In this document: in pieces, positions 26,071-35,257 of the stretch | Layout of the letters: the number at the start of each line of letters is the position of its first letter | Position numbering within the stretch: position 1 is the stretch's first letter | Source: JAFAXA01 sp963777325 | GTDB taxonomy: Bacteria > Pseudomonadota > Alphaproteobacteria > Acetobacterales > Acetobacteraceae | DNA length: 64,000 nt | NCBI GenBank assembly: GCA_963777325.1 | Contig: CAVZQE010000006.1 | Location: 1 to 64,000 of the forward strand | Reading direction: 5' to 3' | Notes under the pieces: model-generated | The model's input: only the letters and a program-made list of their open reading frames with translations | Databases searched by the model: none | What the model was told of the DNA's origin: nothing | Program-made: the position numbers and the translations under genes

Positions 26071-26622
26071 TCATCTCCGCGCAAGCCGTGATCTTAGCAC
26101 GATGAGTTCTTCCAGCGTTTCGATCAGAGCGGCGCGCAGCCGCTCGGCTTCCGGCACGGCGCCGCCCGCCCCGGGGCCGGATGGTGGCGTCCGGGAACTC
26201 GCGGCCGCCGGCGGTTCGGCGACGGGCGGTTCGGTCTCCGCCGGCATCAGCAGGTCGGCTTCGCTTTCCCCGGCCTGCTCATCGGGCGCCGGCGGCGGAA
26301 TGTCGTCGGACAGCTTACCGCCTCCCTCCCGAAGAAGACGCTGCACGCCCTTGATTGTATAGCCCTGGATATACAGCAGGTCGGAAATTCGCCGCAGCAG
26401 GGCGATGTCGTCCCGCCGGTAGTAGCGTCGGCCGCCGCCCCGCTTCAACGGCTTGACCTGGGCGAACTTGGTTTCCCAGAAGCGCAACACATGCTGGGGA
26501 ATGTGCAGCTCGTCCGCGACCTCGCTGATCGTCCGGAACGCGTTCGGCGCTTTGCGCAGCCTGACCCGGCTGGAAGAAGGGGACTGCCCCTCCTGTTCCG
26601 TGGCGCCCTGAACACCCGTCAT
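26071..26622 (-). CDS. MerR family transcriptional regulator
   Basis: This 183-residue protein has a MerR-type winged helix-turn-helix (about 28-100: FRTISEVADELHIPQHVLRFWETKFAQVKPLKRGGGRRYYRRDDI). The helix of ISDLLYIQGYTIKGVQRLL follows. A proline- and alanine-rich linker (about 105-155) leads to a short C-terminal helix. No metal-binding cysteines are present. This branch of MerR is coupled to ihfA in many alphaproteobacteria and its target is unknown. The start overlaps the ihfA stop by four bases. Confidence 0.9.
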   Translation of the reverse strand: MTGVQGATEQEGQSPSSSRVRLRKAPNAFRTISEVADELHIPQHVLRFWETKFAQVKPLKRGGGRRYYRRDDIALLRRISDLLYIQGYTIKGVQRLLREGGGKLSDDIPPPAPDEQAGESEADLLMPAETEPPVAEPPAAASSRTPPSGPGAGGAVPEAERLRAALIETLEELIVLRSRLARR

Positions 26623-26930
26623 TCGTCACCCTCCGCCGTCGGCTGCACACCATTCGCGTGGGCTTTCAGGACATGGCTCGGGCGAAAGACCAGAACGCGG
26701 CGGGGAAGGATCGGAACCTCCTCGCCGGTTTTCGGGTTCCGCCCGATGCGGCGGCCCTTCTGCCTGACAGAAAACGTCCCGAAGCCGCTGATTTTAACCG
26801 GTTCTCCTGCCTCAAGGGCCGTCGACATCCGGTCGAGGACCGTCTCCAGCAGGTCGGCCGATTCGTTGCGGGACAGGCCGACCTGGGTGTAGATCGTCTC
26901 GGCCAGATGCGCCCGCGTGACGGTGTTCAT
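26619..26930 (-). CDS. ihfA: Integration host factor subunit alpha
   Basis: This 103-residue DNA-bending protein has the bacterial HU/IHF fold. The arm motif KISGFGTFSVRQKGRRIGRNPKTGEEVPI (about 46-74) carries the proline that intercalates into DNA. IHF-alpha is favoured over HU by this arm and by the position between fabH and merR. It partners IHF-beta (not in the window), for instance at sigma-54 promoters, which is relevant to the rpoN gene in this window. Confidence 0.94.
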   Translation of the reverse strand: MNTVTRAHLAETIYTQVGLSRNESADLLETVLDRMSTALEAGEPVKISGFGTFSVRQKGRRIGRNPKTGEEVPILPRRVLVFRPSHVLKAHANGVQPTAEGDE

Positions 26931-27020
26931 CCAGCAACGCTAGGCAGCCGGTTCCGGCCCGTCAAGGATTGCCGGAGAAAATGCCGGAAGTTCAACTTGC
27001 TGCGAAAGGGATTGCGTCCG

Positions 27021-27980
27021 CTATAGCCGGAGCAGGGCCGATCCCCAGGTCAGACCGCCGCCGAGCGCCTCCAGCACCACGAGATCGCCGCGCTTGATGC
27101 GGCCATCCCGCCAGGCAACATCGAGGGCAAGCGGCACCGACGCCGCCGACGTGTTGGCGTGCCGGTCGACCGTCACGACGACCCGCTCGGGCGGCAGGCC
27201 GAGCTTGCGGCCGATCCCGTCGATGATCCGCCGGTTGGCCTGATGCGGCACCAGCCAGTCGATGTCGGACCGCCTCAGGCCGTTGACGGCGAGCGCCTCG
27301 TCCACCGCCTCGGCCAGCCGGGTAACGGCGTGGCGGAACACCTCCCGGCCGTTCATGACGAGATGGCCCGGCCGGTCCGGGCGCCCGACCGCGCCGTCCA
27401 CGTAGAGAAGGTCGCCCAGCGACCCCTGGGCGTGCAGATGCGTCGAGAGGAGACCGCGCTTGCCGGCGCGATCGCCCGCCCGGAGGAAGACCGCGCCCGC
27501 CCCGTCGCCGAACAGCACGCAGGTGCCGCGATCCTCCCAGTTGAGGATGCGCGAATAGAGCTCGCTGCCGATGACCAGCACGCCCCGCGCCTGGCCGCTG
27601 CGGATCATCCCGTCCGCGACCGACAGGCCGTAGACGAACCCGGAGCAGGCGGCGGACAGGTCGAAGCCGAACCCCTGCCCGACCCCGAGCAGCGCCTGCA
27701 CCCGGAGCGCGGTCGCTGGGAAGGCCTGGTCGGGCGTGCTGGTCGCGAGGATGATCGCGTCCACGTCCTCCGGCCCCGCGCCCGCGTCCCGCAAGGCGCC
27801 GCGCGCGGCTTCGGCGCCCATGAAGGCGCAGGTCTCGCGCTCGCCCGCGATGTGGCGCTGCCTGATGCCCGTGCGGTCGGCGATCCAGGCATCCGACGTC
27901 TCGAGCTGCCGGGCCAACTCATCATTGCTGACGATGCGCTCGGGGAGATAGGAGCCGATGCCCGCGAGGATGGATCGCAT
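27021..27980 (-). CDS. fabH: 3-oxoacyl-ACP synthase III
   Basis: This 319-residue condensing enzyme starts fatty acid synthesis by joining acetyl-CoA and malonyl-ACP. The catalytic triad is present: Cys112 in SAACSGF, His in PHQANRRI (about 243) and Asn in HANTSAAS (about 273). The start at 27980 gives the standard MRSILAGIGSYLPE N-terminus; the open frame continues upstream only as plsX in another frame. It lies 11 bp after plsX, forming the usual plsX-fabH lipid operon. Confidence 0.96.
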   Translation of the reverse strand: MRSILAGIGSYLPERIVSNDELARQLETSDAWIADRTGIRQRHIAGERETCAFMGAEAARGALRDAGAGPEDVDAIILATSTPDQAFPATALRVQALLGVGQGFGFDLSAACSGFVYGLSVADGMIRSGQARGVLVIGSELYSRILNWEDRGTCVLFGDGAGAVFLRAGDRAGKRGLLSTHLHAQGSLGDLLYVDGAVGRPDRPGHLVMNGREVFRHAVTRLAEAVDEALAVNGLRRSDIDWLVPHQANRRIIDGIGRKLGLPPERVVVTVDRHANTSAASVPLALDVAWRDGRIKRGDLVVLEALGGGLTWGSALLRL

Positions 27981-27991
27981 GCTCGTCTCCC

Positions 27992-29119
27992 CTACCCGGC
28001 CGCGGCCAAGCGCGGGCCGGCCTCGTCCGCCTGGGCGGAGGCGGCTGCCGCTACGGCGGGGGCGGCCGGCTCGGCGGCTTCGGCCGCGCTGACATCGGCC
28101 AGCTGGCCCAGGCCATCGCGAATCCGCTCGTTGAAGCGGTGGACGACCATGTCCATGGCCACGTCCACCGCGTGCGCGAACCCCTGCGCGTCCGTGCCGC
28201 CATGCGACTTCACGACGACGCCATTGAGGCCGAGCAGGACGGCTCCGTTGTAGCGCCTCGGATCGAGCCACTCCTTGAGCCGCTCCAGGCTGGGACGCGC
28301 CAGCAGGTAGGCGAGCTTCGCCGCGGCCGTGCTCCTGAACACCTGCCGCAGCAGGTCGCCGATCAGCTTGAGCGCACCCTCCGCCGTCTTCAGAGCGACG
28401 TTGCCGGTAAAGCCGTCGGTCACGATCACGTCGGTCGTGCCCGCGGCGATGTCGTGGCCCTCGACGAAGCCATGGAATTGCGGGCCGATGTGGCTTTGCC
28501 GGATGATTTCCGCCGCTTCCCGCACGCGATCGTCGCCCTTCAGCTCCTCGGAGCCGACATTCAGCAGGCCGATGCTCGGCGACGTCAGCCCGAGCACGGT
28601 GCGCGCGAACATGTCGCCCATCACCGCGAACTGCACGAGGTTGCGGCTGTCGCACTGCACGTTGGCGCCGAGATCGAGCATCACCACGTCCCCACGCGCG
28701 GACGGCCCGATCGCCGCCATCGCCGGCCGGTCGATCCCCGGTAGCGTCTTGAGCACGATCTTCGCGAGCGCCATCAGCGCGCCGGTATTGCCGGCCGACA
28801 CGACGCCCGCCGCCTCCCCCGCCGAAACCGCGTCGATCGCGAGCCGCATCGAGGCCCGCCGCATGCGCAGCGCCGCGGTCGGCTTCATGTCGCTGCCGAT
28901 GACCTCCGGCGCATCCCGGACGGTGCAGGCAGCGGCGGCTTTCGGGTGTTTCGCGAGCAGCGGCCGAAGACGCGCCTCCTCGCCGATCAGCAGGAAGCGG
29001 CCCTGCGGATGCCGGTCGGCCGCGACCGCCAGCCCCTCCACGACCATGTCGGGCGCACGATCGCCGCCCATCGCGTCGACGGCGAGGGAGAACGGCGCCG
29101 CTGGGTCAGGCGCGTTCAC
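27992..29119 (-). CDS. plsX: Phosphate acyltransferase PlsX
   Basis: This peripheral membrane enzyme of 375 residues converts acyl-ACP to acyl-phosphate for phospholipid synthesis. Characteristic segments are LAVDAMGGDRAPDMVVEG (about 12-29), VVSAGNTGALMALA, MLDLGANVQCDSRNLVQFA and TDGFTGNVALKTAEG. The last ~35 residues are an alanine-rich tail beyond the usual family end. It lies between rpmF and fabH, the typical order. Confidence 0.95.
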   Translation of the reverse strand: MNAPDPAAPFSLAVDAMGGDRAPDMVVEGLAVAADRHPQGRFLLIGEEARLRPLLAKHPKAAAACTVRDAPEVIGSDMKPTAALRMRRASMRLAIDAVSAGEAAGVVSAGNTGALMALAKIVLKTLPGIDRPAMAAIGPSARGDVVMLDLGANVQCDSRNLVQFAVMGDMFARTVLGLTSPSIGLLNVGSEELKGDDRVREAAEIIRQSHIGPQFHGFVEGHDIAAGTTDVIVTDGFTGNVALKTAEGALKLIGDLLRQVFRSTAAAKLAYLLARPSLERLKEWLDPRRYNGAVLLGLNGVVVKSHGGTDAQGFAHAVDVAMDMVVHRFNERIRDGLGQLADVSAAEAAEPAAPAVAAAASAQADEAGPRLAAAG

Positions 29120-29153
29120 GACGCGATCTCGGGCAGGGCATCCGGACGGTCCG

Positions 29154-29357
29154 TCAGGCGCGGACAGCGCCCTTGAGCGGCTTGCCGGCCGGGACCACCT
29201 CGCGCCCGTCGTAATGGCCGCAATGGCTGCAGACGTGATGCGGCCGCTTCAGCTCGCCGCAATTGGGGCAATCCGCATGCGCCTCGACCGGCAAAGCCTG
29301 GTGGCTGCGGCGCATCCCCCGGCGGGAGGGCGACGTCTTTCTCTTCGGAACGGCCAT
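29154..29357 (-). CDS. rpmF: 50S ribosomal protein L32
   Basis: This 67-residue ribosomal protein starts MAVPKRKTSPSRRGMRRSHQ. It keeps four cysteines in two CxxC pairs (CPNCGEL and CSHCGHY), so it is the zinc-binding form. The start at 29357 is the universally conserved one; upstream in-frame codons were rejected. It follows the DUF177 gene by about 146 bp and precedes plsX by 34 bp. Confidence 0.97.
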   Translation of the reverse strand: MAVPKRKTSPSRRGMRRSHQALPVEAHADCPNCGELKRPHHVCSHCGHYDGREVVPAGKPLKGAVRA

Positions 29358-29503
29358 GGCACTCGGCCCCTTCAACTGGCGTGACCCGCGCGCCGGGCAC
29401 GTCAAAGCGCGCCGCCGCCGTCACTCTCTGGCAACGATGTGAGCCGCGCCGTCTAGCAGAGGGGTTTGGCACCCGCAAGCCACGAAGCCGGGATCCGGTC
29501 ATG

Positions 29504-30010
29504 TCAGCTCCGCCCACGCCAGCCGGAAAGCTTCGCGAGCGGCCGCTCCGGCCCCGCTTCTCCCGGCCCCGCTTCTCCCGATCCCGTCTCTTCGCCGGGA
29601 GCGCGGGGATAGGGATCGAGCGCCAGCGCCAGCTGCTCGGTGGCCGCCTCGCCGAGATCGATTGCGGTGCCCTCGTATGGCAGTTCGTCCACGGCTTCCG
29701 GATCGATGTGGTCCGTTTCCGTGCCCGCCGGCACGAACACGCACGCGAAATCCTCGGCGATGTCGGCCGCGAAAGGCTCCAGCGACACGACGCTCGTCTG
29801 CACCACCCGCGCCCGGAGCCGCGCCTCGGCCTCGATCCGCCCCGCGCTCGCGGGATAGAGGCGGAACGCGCAAGCCAGCGCATCGATGCCCACGATCCCC
29901 AGCCGGCGCGCGACGCCGCTCCTCTGCTCGGGGCCAGCCTCGACCGTCGTCTCGAACCCGTCCGGTCCGATCCGCCCGATGGGCAGCGTGTGGCTGAACT
30001 CGGGTGTCAT
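29504..30010 (-). CDS. DUF177 (YceD) family protein
   Basis: This 168-residue protein belongs to the DUF177/YceD family, which accompanies rpmF in most bacteria and has been linked to 23S rRNA accumulation. It has the EFSHTLPIGRIG start and the central CRL..ACVFVP..D..DPEAVDELPYEGTAIDLGEAATEQLALALDPYPRAPG segment that is most conserved. Its tail contains GEAGPGEAGPE from a 15-bp DNA duplication. It overlaps the upstream chaperone gene by four bases. Confidence 0.88.
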   Translation of the reverse strand: MTPEFSHTLPIGRIGPDGFETTVEAGPEQRSGVARRLGIVGIDALACAFRLYPASAGRIEAEARLRARVVQTSVVSLEPFAADIAEDFACVFVPAGTETDHIDPEAVDELPYEGTAIDLGEAATEQLALALDPYPRAPGEETGSGEAGPGEAGPERPLAKLSGWRGRS

Positions 30011-30549
30011 GGGGAGGCCCCCCTCAGGGGTGATGCGAAATCCGCCTGCCCGGCCTTGAACGCTGCCAGCTGCACGTCTTGCAAATGCTGCAACTGCGCC
30101 CGGGCATACGCTGCCAACCGGGCCGGAGCACCCTCCGGGGGCGCCTGGCCGCGCCAGAGATTGCGGGCGAGCGCGCGGGCCAGGGCGTCCGGTTCGTCCG
30201 CCGCCAGCGCCGCGCCATAGGCGGCCGCCCGGCCGTGGAACGCCTCCCACATAGCGCGCACCCGCTTGCCGACGCTGAGGTCGCCAACCCCGAGTTCGCG
30301 GAGATTGACGTCCATATCGGCGAACATCGCATCGAACACGGCTTGCGCGAGAAGCGGGCCGGGTTCGGCGTCATGGCGCAGCCGCTCGATCAGCAGGAAG
30401 ACATGCAGGCCGACCAGGTCGAATTGTCCGTCCAGCGTGTCGGGCACGCCGAGCTCCGCGTAGAAAGGCGGCTGCCGGGCCGCCTTCACCGCCGCCCCAT
30501 ACAGCATGAAGCCCGGCCGCTCGTGCCGGGATCGGCTCAGAAATCCCAC
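30007..30549 (-). CDS. Ubiquinol-cytochrome c chaperone family protein (CBP3-like)
   Basis: This 180-residue protein is related to mitochondrial Cbp3, an assembly factor for cytochrome b of the bc1 complex. Landmarks are QPPFYAELGVPDTLDGQFDLVGLHVFLLIERL (about 25-57) and FDAMFADMDVNLRELGVGDLSVGKRVRAMWEAFHGR. The start chosen is the GTG at 30549, which has a GGAGAG Shine-Dalgarno and gives the family's normal beginning (GFLSRSR..); the longer frame adds unrelated residues. It is divergent from bamE and is the first gene of the DUF177-rpmF-plsX-fabH-ihfA-merR run. Confidence 0.86.
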   Translation of the reverse strand: MGFLSRSRHERPGFMLYGAAVKAARQPPFYAELGVPDTLDGQFDLVGLHVFLLIERLRHDAEPGPLLAQAVFDAMFADMDVNLRELGVGDLSVGKRVRAMWEAFHGRAAAYGAALAADEPDALARALARNLWRGQAPPEGAPARLAAYARAQLQHLQDVQLAAFKAGQADFASPLRGASP

Positions 30550-30724
30550 GGACGCTCTCTCCAGGCGATAAGGCCTCGCCGGAATTGACAGAGCCCGGCG
30601 GGCGTGAGACGCCCAACCACGCGCGGCGTCCTCTCTCACATAGCGCCCCGGCGGGCCCGGTCAATCGAGGATGGACCAGGGCCCGCGATTACGGCCGTCC
30701 TCAGCCCGCAGCTTGCGCCAGGTC

Positions 30725-31264
30725 ATGATGAACTCGCCCCTCGCCACTCCCGTTCGCCGGCTCGCCGCCGTTTCGGCGCTGCTCGTCCTGCTCGGCGGAT
30801 GCAGCTTCTTCGAAGCAAAGCCGCATATCCGCGGCAACAAGATCGATCCCGACGCTCTCGCCGAGCTGACCCCGGGCACCTCCACCCGCGCCGACGCGAC
30901 GGCGCTGCTCGGCTCGCCGACCGCGCACGCGACGTTCGACGACAATACCTGGATCTACATCAACGAGACGACGCGGGCGCGCATCGGCCAGACGCCGGGC
31001 GTGATCGACCAGCGGGTCGTCGTGCTCCGGTTCGACCCGCAGGGCGTGCTGCAGGAGGTCCGCCGTCTCAATCAGGATGATTCGCTGCCGGTGGACGTGA
31101 TCGCGCGCAGCACGCCCTCGCCGGGCAACAACAATTCCCTGATGCAGCAGCTATTCGGCAATATCGGGCGGTTCAGCCCCGGCGGCGCGTCGGGGGGCGG
31201 TCTCGGCGGGATCGGCGGCATCGGCGGCGGCGAGGCTCCGAGCGGCGGCGCGCCGACGCCGTGA
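30725..31264 (+). CDS. bamE: Outer membrane protein assembly factor BamE
   Basis: This lipoprotein of 179 residues belongs to the BAM complex that inserts beta-barrel proteins. A signal peptide with lipobox LLGGC is followed by a SmpA/OmlA domain (about 28-125), including IDPDALAELTPGTSTRADATALLGSPTAHATFDDNTWIY. The glycine-rich C-terminal tail (last ~40 residues) is longer than in E. coli but common in alphaproteobacteria. ATG 30725 or 30728 may be the start; both give a normal signal peptide. Confidence 0.9.
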   Translation: MMNSPLATPVRRLAAVSALLVLLGGCSFFEAKPHIRGNKIDPDALAELTPGTSTRADATALLGSPTAHATFDDNTWIYINETTRARIGQTPGVIDQRVVVLRFDPQGVLQEVRRLNQDDSLPVDVIARSTPSPGNNNSLMQQLFGNIGRFSPGGASGGGLGGIGGIGGGEAPSGGAPTP

Positions 31265-31289
31265 GCCTCGCCGCGCCTCCCCTTATCCA

Positions 31290-31321
31290 GTGCCCGCGCT
31301 ATCCCGTGCCCGCGCTATCCC
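31290..31321. repeat. Perfect 16-bp tandem duplication
   Basis: GTGCCCGCGCTATCCC occurs twice in direct succession. It lies between the bamE stop and the end of the first beta-strand-repeat gene, and the second copy contains that gene's stop codon. Confidence 0.85.
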
Positions 31322-33175
31322 ATGAAGGTGATGGTCGTGTCGCCGCTGGCGGTGTGACCGAGGCCGAAACTGGCGCTATCGAAGACGACGCCCGGGGGCC
31401 GCCGGAAATGCAGCGTGCCGTCCGCCCCGCCATCCAGCAGCAGCGCGCCGTTGGCGTAGGTGACGGCGGTCACGTCCAGGCCCTTCAGGACGATCGTGTC
31501 CTTGGCGTCGAAGCCAAATACGGTGGCGTAGAAGCGCGCCGGGTCGTCGATCGTCAGCGTGCCGGCGTTGAGCGTGATCGCCTGCGCGCTGGACACCGCG
31601 CCTTGCACTTCCAGGCTCCCGGCCGCACCCGTGGCGTCGCCGACCGTGATGGCGCCCGCGCCGGTGACGGCGGTCCCCAGAAACAGCGAGCCCGTGGCCT
31701 GGAGCGTGCCGGAATTGAGGAGCTTGCTGCTGGTGGAGCCGGTTACGCGGAGCGTCGTGCCGGCCCCCGCCGTGATCGTTCCGGTATTGTTGAGCACGCC
31801 TGCGAGGACGACCGTGCCGGCTGGGCTCACGACGTCGGAGAGGTCGAGCGCCAGCGACGCCGCGCCCCCGTCGTCCCCGGCGGCGGTCGCGATGCGGCCG
31901 TCGTTGCCGGTGTAGCCGACCGCATCGAGGCGGCCGTAGCGCGCCGCCGCGCCCTCACCCTGCACCGATAGCGTGAAATGCGGCCCGAACACGGCCGAAG
32001 TCGCGGCGAGCGAGGGCGCGGTCGAGTTCGGACACGCCCTCGAGCCGTAGGACGTAGCCGTCCAGATTGGCGCGGGCGATCGTGGTCGCGCCGCTCGCCA
32101 AGGTTACCGGAGCGGCGGAGGCGGCCGGCAGCCGGGTAGGCGTTGGGAGCACGACGGGGCTTGCGGGGCCGGGCGATCCGGCCGCGACTCCGTAGCCTTG
32201 GCCGAACCGGCTGTACTGGATGAGGACGCCATCCGGCACATTATCTATCTGGAACGAACCCGCCGCCAGGGTCTCGGCGGATTGCGGATCGGCGGCGAAG
32301 CGCAGGCGCGCGACCGTCGCGCCGCCGTCATAGACCGTCAGCACGCCGTCTCCGAATGTCGCGCTCGTCTCGTGCTGACCTTTCAATGTCACGGAACTGC
32401 TGGTGGCGTAGCTCGTCTCGATCCCGGTGATCAGGCCCTGGAACTCCGCCGGATCGTCCAGGGTGATGCCGCTCTGCGCCAGCCTGACGGTCTGACCGGC
32501 GGCGACGGATTTTCCGAATTCGACATGACCGTGCGCGGCGTACTGGTTGGCGCGGGGGTTGATCGTCCCCGTTCCCGTCACCGCCACGCCGATCGTTACG
32601 TCGCCCAGCGTGTTCACCGCGCCGTTGTTGACGAATTGCGCGTAGGCGGAGCCGCCCGCGATCGTGAGCGCCGCGTCCGCGTTCACGTCGATGCTGCCGG
32701 TGTTGACGAACATTCCCGGCTGGATGACGAGGCCGGACGGGCTGGCGACGTCCGAGATGCGGATGGTCTGCTGGACTGTCAGGAGAGAGTTGCTCGGATA
32801 CATCCCGGCCCCGACGCTGCCCGAGACGATCGTGCCGGCGTTGGCGTTCACCCCGACCGCGTCGATCGTTCCATAAGCGCTGGGCAGAACGGTGACGTCC
32901 GGCGGCGGCGAGCCATTCCCGTAATCCAGGCCGGGATACGCGGACGTGGATACGGTCTCGTTCGCGGCGAGGGTCGATTGGAACAGGGCAAGGGCGGGAC
33001 TGGCGGAAGCGGTCTGGTTCTGGAGCGAGAGGCTGGAACCGCCGAGCGTCTCGCCGACGGTGATCGCGGTCCCGCCGGCGATGATGCCGATATCGCCCGA
33101 TCCCGGCGGGTTGGGCGACCAGCCCCTGCTATCGGTGATGCGGCGGTCGCCGCCTGCCCAGGCTACGGTCGTCAT
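31315..33175 (-). pseudogene. Beta-strand-repeat protein, two modules, one frameshift (paralogue 1)
   Basis: About 619 residues in two frames, joined by one indel near 32025. The N-terminal module starts MTTVAWAGGDRRITDSRGWSPNPP; the second module continues in the other frame with VFGPHFTLSVQGEG and ends DTTITFMG. Each module is an array of short Gly/Asn/Thr-rich strands (ISDVASPSGLVIQPG, FVNNGAVNTLGDVTIGVAVTGTGTI, DGVLTVYDGGATVARLRF), typical of a right-handed beta-solenoid. The two modules resemble each other, so the protein is internally duplicated. There is no signal peptide; the hydrophobic TTITF end would suit type I secretion, which is inference. The shift falls in the linker between modules, so the first module could still be made. 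Confidence 0.72.
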
Positions 33176-33185
33176 GCGCTGTCTC

Positions 33186-33229
33186 CGCTCGCGCGACGGA
33201 ATGTCGCGGCGATACCGTCGCTGTAGCCG
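33186..33229 (-). promoter_or_regulatory. Conserved upstream element of paralogue 1
   Basis: This 44-bp stretch, which begins 11 bp before the start codon, matches 35166-35209 upstream of paralogue 2 at 39 of 44 positions. It shows that the tandem duplication included the translation initiation region and probably the promoter. No consensus promoter hexamers were identified with confidence. Confidence 0.5.
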
Positions 33230-33302
33230 AACGCGCGGTCCCGCCCGTGAAATCCACGGTATTCGCGGCGTTACGACGCGGGAATGTTTCAACCCGCATA
33301 AG

Positions 33303-35154
33303 TTACGCGTGGAAGGTGACGGTCGTGTTGCCGCCCGTATGGCCGAGCGCGAAGCTTTCGGCGCCGAACGTGACGCCGGCCGGCCGCCGGAAGTGCAGGG
33401 TGCCGTCCGCGCCGCCATCCAGCAGCAGCGCGCCGTTCGCATAGGTCACCGCGCTCACGTCGAGGCCCTTCAGCACGATCGTATCCTTGGCACTGAAGCC
33501 GAACACGGTTGCGTGGAAGCTCATCGCGTCGTCGATCGTCAGCGTCCCGGCCTCGAGGTCGATCGCCTGCCCGGTCGAAACCGCGCCCCGCACCTCCAGG
33601 CTACCGCTCGCGCCCGAAGCCGCGCCGATCGTCATGGTGCCGGTGCCAGTGACGGCGGCGCCGAGGAACAGCGAGCCCGTCGCGTCGAGATGACCGGCGT
33701 TGAGGAGCTTGCTCGATGCGGAGCCGGTGACCTCGATCGTGGTGCCCGCGCCGGCGTCGATGGTGCCGGTATTGTTGAGGACGCCCCCGAGCACGACGGT
33801 GCCGTCCGCGCTCACGACGTCGGAGAGGTCCAAGGCGAGTGACGCGCTCCCGCCGGCGCCGCCCGCCTCCGCCGCGATCACGCCCTCGTTGCCGGTGTAG
33901 CCGACGGCGTCCAGCCGTCCGTAGCGCGCGGCCGCGCCGTCGCCCTGAACGACGAGCGAGAAGCCGAGGCCGAACACGGCCGAAGTCGCGGCCAGCGCGG
34001 GTGCGTCCGCCGCGGCCACGCCCTCGAGCCGAAGCGTGTAGCCGTCCGCATTCGCTTGCGTGATCGTGGTCGTGCCGCTCGTGAGCGTGACCGGACCGGC
34101 GGAGGCAGCGGGCAGCCGCGCGGGCGTCGGACGGACGGGCGCCGTGGCCGCCCCGGGCGTGCCCTCGGTGACGCCGTGGCCGTCCCCGGCGGGATCATAG
34201 CTGATGTAGACGCCCCGGAGGTCGTCGTAGACCGCGAAGGAACCGGCGAGCAGCGGCCGGGAGCCGTTCGGATCTGTTCCGATCCGGAGACGGGCGACCG
34301 TCGCGCCGCCATCGTAGACGGTCAGGACGCCGTCTCCGAATGTCGCGCTGGTCTCATGCACGCCCTTGAGGATGACGAGACCGCCGTACCCGTACTCGAG
34401 TCCGTTGATCAGTCCGCCGAACTCCGCCGGGTCGTCCAGCGTAATCACGCTTTCCTGGATGTCGACGGTCTGGCCGGCCGAGACGGATCGCTCGAAGGTG
34501 ACATTGCCGTTCGCCGCATACTGGTTGCCATAGAGTTCTGATCGATCCCGTCCCGGTGACCGCCGCCTCGATCGTGACGCCCCCGCCCCCGCTCAGCGTG
34601 CCGTCGTTGATGAACTGGCAATAGGGCGAGTCGGCGGCGATGGTCAGCGTCGCATCCGCATCGACCATCACGGTTCCGGTGTTGACGAAGCGGCCCGGCT
34701 GGATCACGACCCCGGACGGGCTGGTTACGTCCGAGATGCGCAGCGTCTGTGCGGTTCCGACGCGGGTACCGAACGCGTCTATTCCCCCCCAGGAGTAGCC
34801 CGCCACGATTGTGCCGGCGTTGGTGTTGAGGCCGATCGCGTCGATCGTTGCGTAGGCGCTCGCCAGGGGAATGACGCCGTCCGGGGGGGAACCGTCATTG
34901 CCGTTGAGTTCGGGATAGATGGACGTCGATACGGTCTCGCTCGAGCCGATGGTCGACTGAAACAGGTCGAGCGACGGGCTCGCGGTGGCGCTTGCGTTCT
35001 GAAGCGAAATGTTGCTTTCGCCGAGCGTCTGGCCGACGGCGATGGCGTCCCCGCTCGCGACGATGCCGATTTCCCCTGATTGCGGCGGGTTTGGCGACCA
35101 GGCGTTCGGGTCGGTGATACGATACGCGCCGCCGTTCCAGGTTATGGTGGTCAT
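33303..35154 (-). pseudogene. Beta-strand-repeat protein, two modules, one frameshift (paralogue 2)
   Basis: A tandem duplicate of the preceding gene, about 616 residues over two frames with one indel near 34535. The start MTTITWNGGAYRITDPNAWSPNPP has a GGGGGAA Shine-Dalgarno. Module 1 carries TLTIAADSPYCQFINDGTLS, then, after the shift, NQYAANGNVTFERSVSAGQTV and ITLDDPAEFGGLINGLE. Module 2 carries RYGRLDAVGYTGNEG, LNNTGTIDAGAGTTIEV and KDTIVLKGLDVSAVTYANGALLLDGGADGTLHF, ending GGNTTVTFHA. Similarity to paralogue 1 extends along the whole length and into the upstream DNA. The indel lies inside module 1, so only about the first 200 residues would be made correctly. Confidence 0.72.
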
Positions 35155-35165
35155 GAGCTTTCCCC

Positions 35166-35209
35166 CGCTCGCACGACGGAATGTCGCGACGATGCGTTCG
35201 CTGTAGCCG
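35166..35209 (-). promoter_or_regulatory. Conserved upstream element of paralogue 2
   Basis: This is the counterpart of 33186-33229 (five mismatches in 44 bp) and lies 12 bp before the start codon of paralogue 2. Selection or recent duplication could each explain the match. Confidence 0.5.
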
Positions 35210-35257
35210 GGAGCGGCAGCTTGTCCCGTCAATGCCTGGTCATTGTGGCGTTGCTAC

